Shown here piece after piece: positions 33,876 to 43,910 of a stretch of 64,000 nt of DNA (positions are counted from its first letter, which is position 1; each line of letters starts with the position of its first letter). The stretch is from Tipula vernalis (Eukaryota > Arthropoda > Insecta > Diptera > Tipulidae). Position numbers and translations under genes: made by a program. Under the pieces are notes generated by a model, which worked only from the letters and a program-made list of their open reading frames with translations, ran no database searches and had not been told where the DNA came from. The stretch is from assembly GCA_958295665.1 (NCBI GenBank), contig OY282560.1:261309641-261373640 (forward strand), read 5' to 3'.

Positions 33876-35373
33876 ATAATTATTGTCCACGACTAACGTA
33901 TAATATACTCATTATACATTTGCTTCTTCAATTATAATAATATTCATTATTCACCGCTAGTTTATCTAGTAGTCTCTTCGTTCATTACTCACTACTACCA
34001 AGTAGAAATTTTATCTAGTAGTCTTTTGCCATTTTCATTATAATTAAATTAAAATATCAAAATGTCGACGGAAATTATTTTAGGATTATTTAAAGGATTT
34101 GATTATAAAATACAATATTTTTTATCCGTCGTGGACAAAGTATCGTATTCTACTCGTATAAAATGGCTGTTATTCACTCAGACACTCGTGTCGGTAAACT
34201 TCATCTTGGTGAATAACATCTATCATTATATGCTTGTTGAATAATATACTATTATTTTTACTCCTATTTAGTAATAGAGTTTGTGGAGAACACAAAATAG
34301 AATTCATGATAAATTTATTACTCTCGAGTTGGTTTTAAGTAATCACGGTTTATAATTATTATTCACTGATTGCGGGTTATATTTATTACTCACTTGAACA
34401 ATTAATATTAATTTTGCCATAATAAAAACACTTTTTTTTTATTAATTATTGCTTTTGAAATATAGAAAACAAATTATGCGTACGATAAATTAACGCATGC
34501 TAAAATATTGTAAATATTCATCAGCGCATTAGACCAGTAGAAAAAGTATCGTATTTAGAGCCTTCTAGAGTATAGAGCCATAATCATACGTCATAATTTT
34601 TTAGAAGCTTTTTTAGTGGTATAACTTTTCAAGGTTCGCCATAGGTATCCATAGTAAAAATGACGTTTTTTAGCTTCAAGTTTTTCAATGAAAAAAGCAC
34701 AAATAGTATAAAACGTTTATATAAAAGTTTTCTACATATCATTAAAAACAACATGCAAGAATGCTATATTGATATTAAATAAATATTAATTGCAGAAATA
34801 TTAAAATAAATTTATGTCTTAACGAAATGAAATAGTACTTGCCAAATTTATCTTTAGTTTTACTAGTGTACGTCAGATGTCTGTATTTGTTTAGAGAAAA
34901 ATACGAAAAAAATTATTTAATCACAAATTTATCATACGTTTTTAATATTTTGTGAATTTGGTTTGCTTTTCCAACAATTTTTAAACTTGAAATTTCGCGC
35001 ATATAGTCGAACCTTTTTAACCCTTTCGAACGCCATTTAAAATTAAGTTACTTCAAAAAACAAAATAAGTAGCACAACTATGGACTACTATGATGTGGCA
35101 TTGCTGAATTGCTCAAATGAGAAAAAATTAAAAAAAAACGGTTGGTCGAAGCGATGCAAGTTGATTTCCAATATTTGTATTGTACAATGCGTTTAGCGTG
35201 CGAAGGAGGATTTTAATTTCAAACGATTTACAATCTACACTATCGGAAATCCCACTACTGTCACGCTTTTAAAAATTTCGTTGCCTATTCATTGTCAAAC
35301 AAATAAGGGATAGATGAAGGCGGCTACATTTCGTGATTGGGTTTCGAAATGTGAAATACCAAAAATCAAGAAA
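33876..35373. other. Gene-free AT-rich stretch
   Basis: It includes two copies of TTTATCTAGTAGTCT (about 33961 and 34011). ORFs of at most 79 codons are unrecognised. Confidence 0.45.
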
Positions 35374-35727
35374 GATTTTCTTAGACATTCTGTTAAGATA
35401 AAAATTTGTCACATTTTCGAATAATCTAGGATTAACTAGGTAAACCCCAAACAACTTTTTAAACGGGTGGCCATGATTAATGTAGACAGACAGGCCTGCC
35501 GACGACATGTGTGCCGATCGTTGAAAATCTCGAGATATTGATTTTCTTAGACATCCTGTTAAGATAAAAATATGTCATATTTTCGAATAATCTAGGATTA
35601 ACTAGGTAAACCCCAATAACTTTTTAAACGGGTTGCCATGATCAAAGACATGTTTGCTGATCGGTGAAAATAACCTTTTAAACGGGTTGGCATGATTAAT
35701 GTTTAGATAAACAGGCCTACCGACAAA
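35374..35727. repeat. 166-bp tandem duplication with a third partial unit
   Basis: GATTTTCTTAGACATTCTGT at 35374 recurs at 35540 with one change. Similarity runs through TAGGATTAACTAGGTAAACC and AACTTTTTAAACGGGT. A third, shorter copy of the ACTTTTTAAACGGGT...CAGGCCTACCGAC part starts at about 35668. The period is 166 bp. Confidence 0.85.
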
Positions 35728-35749
35728 TTCGCTAATTATTATAGAATAA

Positions 35750-35825
35750 TTATTTATGGTACTAGTGAGCAAAATGAGATATTATCCATGAGGGATAAGT
35801 TTGTCCCACGAGGCGGTAGCCGATT
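35750..35825. repeat. ACTCG-type palindrome, single arm
   Basis: This is the reverse complement of the right arm of 33765-33875 (TTTATGGTACTAGTGAGCAA through CCCACGAGGCGGTAGCC) and stops at the centre. It is therefore a half element. Confidence 0.75.
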
Positions 35826-36324
35826 TCATTATGATGTTACATTTAAATTGAGGAGATTTTCAATATCTATTATTTCTCAATAGCTATTTTCGATGTCATC
35901 GAAACTCTCGAAATTATCGGAAAAAAACGATATCGAAAATTTCATAATAGGCATTTTCGACGCTATCGAAGCACGAAGGGCCCCCTCTGTTGAATATGAG
36001 ATCCATGGTGTCATTGCAGAGCTACGAGTCAGAACGAACGAAAAGCAAACGAACGGCACCAAAACGAAGAACCTGCTATATTGATGGTGTGGGGGCTGAA
36101 GGCCTAAATTCCTTAAAAATATATTTTATTTGAATGCTTTCGTTATTTATGTACAAATGTTGTCTATTCCACAACCTAAAAATAGGTTACTTAGGTAAGG
36201 ATGCATAGATCAATTAAACAACTAGATTAAACCACGATTAAATGAAATAAACAAATAAAAAAAATAGTAAAATCACACATACTTCAACTTGTAAAAATAG
36301 AGTGTACAGTCTATAGATGTTTTG
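35826..36324. other. No gene assigned
   Basis: A 63-codon ORF (35893-36084) has a more balanced base composition (EARRAPSVEYEIHGVIAELR) but no recognised domain. An opposite-strand ORF overlaps it. Confidence 0.35.
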
Positions 36325-36925
36325 AATTGGTCAGTCTGTCAGATGGGTTTGGTCGCATCGATGAAAAATTTTATCCGATTTCGATGAAACCGGACAGTGT
36401 ATATGGTTAGAGAACATACCGAGATCTCATTTATGAGTTTTGTAATAGATGTCAGCATGTGGTGAAATATATAAAAACTGACCAGATTGGATGCTAGCAA
36501 CATCAGATTTGGTCGGAACGACCGTCAGACTGGCAAAGTCGGAACGACTGTAGAGATAATTTGTTTTGAAAACGTTGAAAAAATTATTTGACACCAAATG
36601 ACTGCAGGTAAATTTACAAATTTGATTAACAAATTAGATGGAATTTGTCGCATGTATTGTTGAAAAATAATTCTTAGAATTTTTATATTTTTTTTTATAT
36701 ATTTGAGTTTTCACATTTATCATCTACATAAAAATAATCGTAGGTGATAAAAACAATTTGTTAGTTTTCTTTTGTACCAAAACTCGTTGTATTTTTGAAT
36801 CGAATGGGCCCAAAATACACAAAATACACAACCTGGTTATTGAAGAATTTTTATATAAAACTGTAAATATTTATAAGAATGGGAGGACGGACATGGCTTT
36901 GGGGTTCTGGTAACCTAGTTCAGTG
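36325..36925 (+). repeat. Probable dispersed repeat with GTCTGTC start and TAACCTAGTTC end
   Basis: It begins TTGGTCAGTCTGTCAG, contains a GATTTCGATGAAACCGGACA segment and ends in GGACGGACATGGC...GGTAACCTAGTTCA. A related end occurs at about 18660-18695. It has no ORF. Element class is unknown, and the borders are approximate. Confidence 0.4.
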
Positions 36926-36940
36926 ATTACAACATGTACT

Positions 36941-37596
36941 TACCCATTATAAGTACAATTGTGTAAGGGGTAACCTGTTCACAATTCGCAAGTGTACGTA
37001 CTGCCTCCTCGTGGCAACCACTGGTAACTAAGGCCACTTGGCACATTTTTGGCCATTTGGCACAGACTAAAGTACGGCGCTAAAGGAGAAAACCTTGACA
37101 AAAAACCCTAATCTAAGGTGGAACAGCATATGCCGAAAGATGAATGGCTGTTAGGTTAATCAGCCCACAATATGCAGACTCTGGATACCAGGCACCCTAC
37201 AGTTTTATTTAGCCTTCCTGTAGTAAAGCTGGGTGACCTACAGGTGATTTGCAATTCCGAGCAACTCGTAAGAGTAAAATCAAACGGAATACGGGGCAGG
37301 AGTAGGAATATACGAGAGTGGGACAACCCTCTCGAGGTCCTTGAGCTCCAATGCTACCGTCTTTCTAGCGGAACTACATGATGTAGTAAACATCTAGGAG
37401 GGAGAGCAATAAGCCCGGATAGTATGTATCACGTACCGGGAGGCAGTATCGTCAGGTTCATTAAGAACCTGAATATTGACTGGACGGATAATTAAGCAGG
37501 GGCCAGCACAATAGATCTTTTAGGTCGCAGTGCGAAGTGGCTGATCACCCGCATGCCCCCCCCCCCAATAATAATAATAATAAATACCCATTATAA
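36941..37596 (+). mobile_element. 3' fragment of a (TAA)n-tailed non-LTR element, copy 2 (12-bp TSD)
   Basis: TACCCATTATAA at 36941-36952 is repeated exactly at 37585-37596. The 632-bp insert (36953-37584) ends in a C-run plus (AAT)n tail, as in I-like non-LTR elements. Decoding around 37275-37380 gives TEYGAGVGIYESGTTLSRSL followed by NATVFLAELHD, which is the start of a non-LTR RNase H domain (GxG then AE). Stops are frequent. It is homologous to 31650-32226. Confidence 0.82.
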
Positions 37597-40098
37597 CTTC
37601 GTTATAATGGCAAAATTAAAAATATTATGAAATCATTTTTTAAATCGTAGTGCGATTTGGAAATCTTGTTATAATATTGCATCACCTTTTCTTGCTTTAT
37701 TTTAACGAAAAAGTCATAGTCGAAATAATCACTTGCAACTCGCTCGTAGAAAAAAATATTCACATTTAAAATTTACCTGCCATTGAAACAGCGTACTGTT
37801 CAAGCTAAGGTTAAATTTGCAGCCGATTAATCATTCGTATAAAAGTGTAATTAAATTTTGGAAATCGTAGGTTTATTTGAGTAACTTAAGTTATGAAGCA
37901 CCTACCTACGGAGAAATAAAGTTAACGAAAATAAAGTCAATTCAATATGGAAATAAAGTCAATAGGCTTGGCTTTATTTCTTTTTTAAATTCAAATAAAA
38001 CCCATTGACTTTATTTTCATTTCAGTTTAGACTTTCAAAGTCAATTTTATAAAAAAATTGGTTTCCTCAATTAATTGAGTGAAAATAAACTCAATTAACT
38101 TTATTCATTTTTTTTTTTTTTTTTTTTTCAAATGGAAATATACCTGATTGTGTATTGTATGTATGTATTCTAGTTTCAAATTTATTGCTGGTATTGATTG
38201 CAGCAGCGCCTTTGAAGAGAAGAAAAGAAATTCTAGAAAAGGAATATTTAATTTTAAAACGAGAAAATCTTTCCCGCTGGAAAAGCGGGGTTTTTGGTCA
38301 GGAGCCCCATTTTCAAAGGTATACAAAAAAATGTTAACGTTTAAAAAACGGTTTTATCATTTGTGGTAGGTACTATTAGAAAGAAGCGATAAGACCGGTA
38401 AAAACTGTTTGAACTATGCACAGGTTGATGAAGCAATTATTACAAACATTTCTATTCTAATTTTAAAATTTAATTTTCCAGAATATTTTTAATTTAAATA
38501 TTTATTTTCCAGAATTTCTTCTTTTTTTAAAAAGGGGATATGACAGAAATGAATTCATTAAAGTTAAATACTGAACGATTCACTTTAAATTGGAAATAAA
38601 TTCAATTGACTTTAAAAAATTTGAAAAAGAAATAAAACCAATTTACGCAATACCGATTAAACCAATTGACTTAGAGTTAATTTAAAATAAAATAAAATTT
38701 ACAGTAAAATCTCAACTATTTCGTCAGTGGTAAGAAAATTGGACAAATCACCAACATTGGTCAACATTTCCCATTCATCTGGTTGCGACTTATTTATTTT
38801 GCATCAAATTTATTATTATTTTCTCAACAAAAAACAAAATGTTTTTAGGTACTTAATTACTAGCGGTTGGTAAACTGAGAAAGATAAGGATGAGGGGAAC
38901 CGGGATTACACATTGCATTACTGCATCTTATATTGTACGGTAAAATTAATGGTTCTTTCCGTAAACAAATGGCAGTGATCCTAAAATTGATTAGTTTTAA
39001 TTATTTCTTGGTCATTTATTTTAAAGTAAAAATGCTTTTCATATATTAAAGTAATTAAGTAAAATAACGGTTTGGCTAATTAACATTAGATAATTAACTA
39101 ATTGAAAAAGAACAAATAATTTTGTAAACGTTCCTCATAATTAATTCAAAGTCTTTCAATCATTAAGCGTATAATATTTCCATATCTTGAACATAATGTT
39201 ATACAAATAATTATTACCATGCATTGTATAAAAGTGGCTTTACTTTTTGTTTAAGGTTTGTATGGTTCTCTCTAGATGCGAAGCATTTGTCAAAACATAA
39301 ACAGTTTCATTGCATTCCGTATAATTACCCAAACAGTATTACATGGTATTGTAGAATATAAAGCTAAGTGAAAAAAAAAGAAATTTCATTAGTCCAATTA
39401 ACATGATTAAAAACCGTTGAAGGATGTTAATTAGTAAACCAGAAAAAATACATTTGTAATTCGCTTGTTTCCGTTTTTTTTGTATGCTATTTTATTTCCT
39501 ATGTGCGGAAAACTTTGGTACCTACGAATACAACAAAAAAACTGTAAAATATAAAAACAAGCAGCCGAAAGTTTAATTAGCTAATTTAAATTGAAAAGCA
39601 GGAAAATACGCATACACATTAATGGAAACTGTAACAGTAAGAAGAAGCTTTTAAGAAAGTCAGATAATAATACCGGCGTTGTATTATTTGTAAGAATTTA
39701 CAAAAATTTGATACGATAAAATTTGATTGTTTATGGTTTGGATTTTTAGGGACTGCACGAGTTAACAGAATAATGTAACAACAGATTCAAATAATGAAAT
39801 CAATTTCTAATTCAAATCAACAGTTCAAATACAATCTGAAATGCAATCAGAAATTCGATCGGAGCGAGCAGACAGAGCAAAAACAAAACAAAACAATATT
39901 GCTTTGTTGTTGTAACAACAAACTGCCGCTCTCTCCGATACAATAAAAAAACAAATGAAGACACATTTTAAAAAGAGTCAGTGACATTCATAATTATAAT
40001 TTTATTTTATTTATAGTATTTTATCAATAACTTAGTATTAAAAGGAAAAGCATACATGGAAACAAAGTAATCGAAACAAAAAATGTAATGAAGTTGCT
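37597..40098. other. Gene-free stretch with AAATAAAGTCAATTGACT-like repeats
   Basis: At 37915-38105 and 38560-38700, degenerate copies of AATAAAGTCAATTGACTTTA-like sequence occur in both orientations. A T-run lies at 38107-38129. Overlapping ORFs at 38148-38369 (73 and 60 codons) are basic and unrecognised. The rest is anonymous AT-rich DNA. Confidence 0.45.
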
Positions 40099-41296
40099 TC
40101 CATTAGGCATAGGTTAGGTTAGGTTAGGTTGGAGTGGCTACTTACGCACACTTAGACCGGTGACGGTCCATTGTGATACCACAGGATGTATCCCCTTTTA
40201 CCCCTATTGGAACCATTTCGAGCTACTTATGTAGCGTAAGACGTCCCGCACTTTAATGTTTTCGAGATCCGAGAGGCAGTCCATCCTGAACTTACCTAAA
40301 TGTTTGTGCCTTCTGAGAGCCAATGCTGGACACGAGCACAGGAAGTGGACCAACGTCTCTTCCTCCTCTTCGTCCAAGCAGCTTCTGCAGAAGTCATTAG
40401 CCTCCAGACCCAGCCTTCTTGCATGTTCTCCAAAAAGGCAGTGTCCCGTGAGAATTCCTACGACCGTTCTTAATTCACGTCTGCGTAAGGATATTATTGC
40501 CCTAGTGCGCCCCAAATCCAGCTTTGGCCAAACTTGTCTTGCAACTCTACAGGTGAGGGTGTTAGACCACCTTTCCCCCACTGAGGATAGCGCCTGCTTC
40601 CCAAGTGCTTGTCTCAGAGCTGTGATAGGCCTCCCCAGACTTGCCCTTTCCGGTTGCAGCTGGAGAGTCGTACCATGCCTAGCAAGTTCATCTGCCCTGC
40701 AGTTCCCCATGACGCCCGAGTGACCTGGAACCCAGACCACCTGGATATTGAAATGCTCCCCCATCTCCTTTAGAGATGAGTGACAACTCAACGCCACCCG
40801 TGACGCCAAAGACACCGATTCTAACGACCGGATCGCCGCTTGACTGTCCACATAGATTGTGATATCGTCTGAGGATAACACATTATGCTTCAACCACGTC
40901 ATGACCTCCTCAATCGCTACGACTTCAGCTTGGTACACGCTGCAGTAATCAGGGAGACGAATAGAAATATTTACATTTAATTTGTCATAGAATACTCCAG
41001 CTCCTACTTTGCCGTCTAGCTTGAAGCCATCTGTGAAGAATTGCAACGCTTCGGTTTCCGATAACGGTCTATCCCTCCAGGATTCCCTTGAGGGAAGGAG
41101 GTCCGAATTCGCTTCTCGAAGCGTAGAGTAGGTTTAATGTAGTCAAGATTCGCCAGCTCATCCTTCAACGATCTGACAATAGTAGAGTGTCCTATACTAA
41201 GACACCTCCACTGAGAGACGGCTGCAAGTCGTACAGCCGTATTTGCCGCCATCTGTTTGCCAAAAATGTCTACCGGAAGAAGGTCCATTAGGCATA
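40099..41296 (-). mobile_element. 5'-truncated RNase H non-LTR element, 13-bp TSD, (AACCT)n tail
   Basis: TCCATTAGGCATA at 40099-40111 is repeated at 41284-41296. The insert is on the minus strand and its 3' end is a short run of AACCT units (plus strand GGTTAGGTTAGGTTAGGTTG at 40113-40132) instead of poly(A). About 1.17 kb remain: the end of the RT-RNase H linker, RNase H and a C-terminal knuckle. The target site lies just downstream of the EN-RT element that follows, so this is the later insertion if that element extended this far. Confidence 0.88.
40204..41283 (-). pseudogene. Non-LTR RNase H domain with C-terminal zinc knuckle
   Basis: The frame from 41046 to 40204 (280 codons) is fully open. 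RNase H motifs: D in FFTDGFKLDGKVGAGVF, E in VYQAEVVAIEEV, D in IYVDSQAAIRSL, H and D in WVPGHSGVMGNCRADELARH. The usual GNE is GNC here. The C-terminus has CRSC-x10-H-x3-C (CRSCLDEEEEETLVHFLCSC). Upstream, in another frame (41283-41016), lies the linker with LPVDIFGKQMAANTAVRL, so one frameshift separates the two. Fusion to a truncated linker shows this is the tail of ORF2, not an independent gene. Confidence 0.87.
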
Positions 41297-41329
41297 AAAA
41301 CCTCTTAAATTTTTTCAAACCGACACAAT

Positions 41330-43868
41330 TTTTTCAAGAGATGAAATAATATTAAAATTAGCAATAATAACAATATTAATAAAAATAAATTGAAAATATA
41401 GATAACAAGGCTCCTTAGCTTTGAGAGGTTTAAATATAAAAAGCCAAACACGAAATTCGTAAAAAATAGATAAACTACATCCTAAAACAAGGCTAGAGTA
41501 GGAAGAAATATGATCGAACTTCCTAATACCAAAAATAAACCTAGTACAAGCATTGAGACATCTTTGGAGAACATTCATATTTTTCTGAAGCATACCGTAT
41601 AAAACTATGTCACTGTAAATAAAATGAGGAAGAAGATAAGACAAAAACAATTTTTTGTTAAACTGACTAACACAAAATCAAAACAACTAAGCATGCCAAA
41701 GTAAGAGTTTTATTAATAACTAAGCCTAAATCCCTAGCTGTGCTTGAATATTTAATTAGCAAACCCTGCAGAAAAATACCAGGAAAGGACGAGGTATCTA
41801 ACGGTTTTTTATAAATTATAATCGACTGAAATTTATTCACATTTAAAATGAGCCTATTAGAGACCGACCAACTGACGAGATTACTTAAATCTACATTTAT
41901 CAGAGAAATATTCCTAACAATAGAATCCTGATCCAAACGACTATTTCTATAAATTTAGACGTCATCAGCAGCAAAAATGTGAAATGAACAATGTTGAATA
42001 GAAGATTCTATGTCATTAATGTAAATAGAAAATAATAGGGACCCAGCATTGAACCCCGAGGCACGCCGGAAATTACAGGATCGAAATCAGACAAGAAGTT
42101 GTCGAAAAAAACTGCCTGAGAACGATGAGAAAGATAGTTAAAAATTAATTTGTCAGCAGAAACCAAAAATCTAAACTGAGATAAGAGTTTATTAAAAAGA
42201 ATTCTGTGATTAATAGAATCAAAGGCCTTAGCAAAATCTAACAAAGTTAAAGAAGTTAATGCCCTATTATTCCTGTTACGCCTAATATCAGCACATACAT
42301 TTAATAATGCAGTAGAAGTGCTATAAAATTTTCTAAACCCAGATTGGAAGAAATTAATTAAACTATTGCTATGTAAATGCGATTGAATTTGATTTTTAAC
42401 AACTATTGCTATGTAAATGCGATTGAATTTGATTTTTAACAACTATCTCGAAAGCTTTAGAGAGAAACCTTAACATGCTAATTGGCCTAAAATGGGATAG
42501 CTCAGTAATGGATTACTGATCTTTGGGATGGAGATTATTTTACTTAGCTTCCACTGATCTGAAAGACCACAGACCAGAAGATTCCGATTTAACCTTCTAA
42601 ATAGCAGATTGTAAATCCTTGAGAGAAATATTTGAAAACGAACACGAATTCGAGAACGCGTTAGAGAACAAATTGATGGTGCTACTGCTCGGGTTCAGAT
42701 TTGAACAAAAATAACTATTAATGTCATTGGGTTTGAAAACCCCACCAGAACTACTCTTGCATCTGTCTAGGCCTAAATTGCGAACATTACGCCAGAAAAC
42801 CTTAGGAAGAAGTGAGGAGTCTAACTTGTCCTTGCTTGTTTGGCAATTCGGATTAAGCCTACAACTCTTTTACTAGCCTGCTTGTAATCTAAATGAGATT
42901 GGCTATTAGGATACCTTTTCCATAAACGATATTTACTAACTCTAATATTTATGACAATCAAAATTTCCTGAGACAACCAAGGCGGAGATTTTGCTTTGCA
43001 AGTAACCTTGTTAAGCGGAACGCAACTATCAAACACCAAACCAATATACGAGTTGAAAAATTCTATTTGGCTAGTTGCAGAGCTAAGGCAAAAAATATCC
43101 TCCCAAGGAACCGAGTTACAAACTAAGTAAAGGCGGGAATTCTCTGTACTAGAAAAATCTCTAAAGCTAAGTTCACAGAAAAAACTAAAAGATCATGATG
43201 GGATCCCATACCGAGAGACAACTGATTGAAAAAACAAATAGAGTTATTAGTAAAAGAGATGATCTCATCAATAAGGTAATAAGAGGCACCGCAAGCGGTT
43301 GGACAAGAAAACGTTAATGCCACAGTGTTGTGTACAGATAAATTAAGACTATTTAAAAGATTCAAATAATCCCGAGGGAAGCCGGAATTTTGGAGTATAT
43401 CGAAATTAAAGTCATCTGATATATACATTTCATCAAATCTACAAGAGAAGTAACTAAACAGACTTACTAAGTCCACAAGGGATTGTGGACAACACAATGA
43501 AAACGTTGACAAATAAAAACTCTAAATCGGATATTAGCAATTCTGAAATGGAAGAAGGTATGGTAACTAATCTAGCCTTAATGTGATCAGCTACAAAAAT
43601 ACATAAACCATCATAATTTAGCGGAGGTATCACTCTATCTTTCCTAAATATATTACAACCTGTGGCCATCAATACAGTTGAACTAGGGATATTTGGGTTT
43701 AAAAAGGTCTCAGAGAAACAAAGAATGTCGACTGAAGCACCATTAAAAATGTGACGAATCTCGTCAATATTTGGGGCTAAACTTTCCACATTTAAAGCTA
43801 GCTATATTTAACAATGACCTATCGACTAACATAGATTTTAAAACTACATTGGAGTTGTTAAAAAACAT
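41330..43868 (-). pseudogene. EN-RT polyprotein (ORF2) of the non-LTR element
   Basis: The endonuclease (EEP fold) is seen as NIDEIRHIFNGASVDILCFS with ETFLN (43789-43454) and SHHDLLVFSV (about 43200), carrying the conserved ET and SHH/D motifs. A linker (43039-42821) follows. RT motifs are QSGFRKFYSTSTALL, LLDFAKAFDSINHRIL (first catalytic Asp region), SGVPRGSMLGP and FAADDV, the last corresponding to the YADD box with A for Y (41950-41990). The thumb region continues in two pieces (41936-41315). Length fits a single ORF of about 840 codons. The gene is heavily frameshifted, so it is an old copy. Confidence 0.82.
42361..42442. repeat. 40-bp tandem duplication inside the RT pseudogene
   Basis: ACTATTGCTATGTAAATGCG plus GATTGAATTTGATTTTTAAC occurs twice in direct succession without differences, which suggests a recent event in an old element. 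Confidence 0.9.
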
Positions 43869-43910
43869 TTAAAATTAAAAACTCAAGTGTAAACTTGAGA
43901 CGACGTGATT

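Larger units (their letters stand above)
41315..43910 (-). mobile_element. Decayed EN-RT non-LTR retrotransposon (CR1/Jockey type)
   Basis: The minus-strand element has an endonuclease, linker and reverse transcriptase in that order and no RNase H. The ORF starts at an ATG at 43868, and recognisable similarity ends near 41330. Many frameshifts divide it into at least seven pieces. The 3' tail is not clear. A 40-bp tandem duplication at 42361-42440 lies inside the RT. Confidence 0.82.

Noticed and set aside
36941..37596. 69-codon ORF at 37172-37381 as a protein
   Set aside because: It is a different frame of the non-LTR fragment in which RNase H motifs are readable.
38148..38369. Two overlapping ORFs of 73 and 60 codons
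   Set aside because: Neither frame has a recognisable domain, and a third ORF lies opposite; no basis to choose.
40256..40723. 155-codon plus-strand ORF
   Set aside because: It is antisense to the RNase H region, which has clear catalytic motifs.
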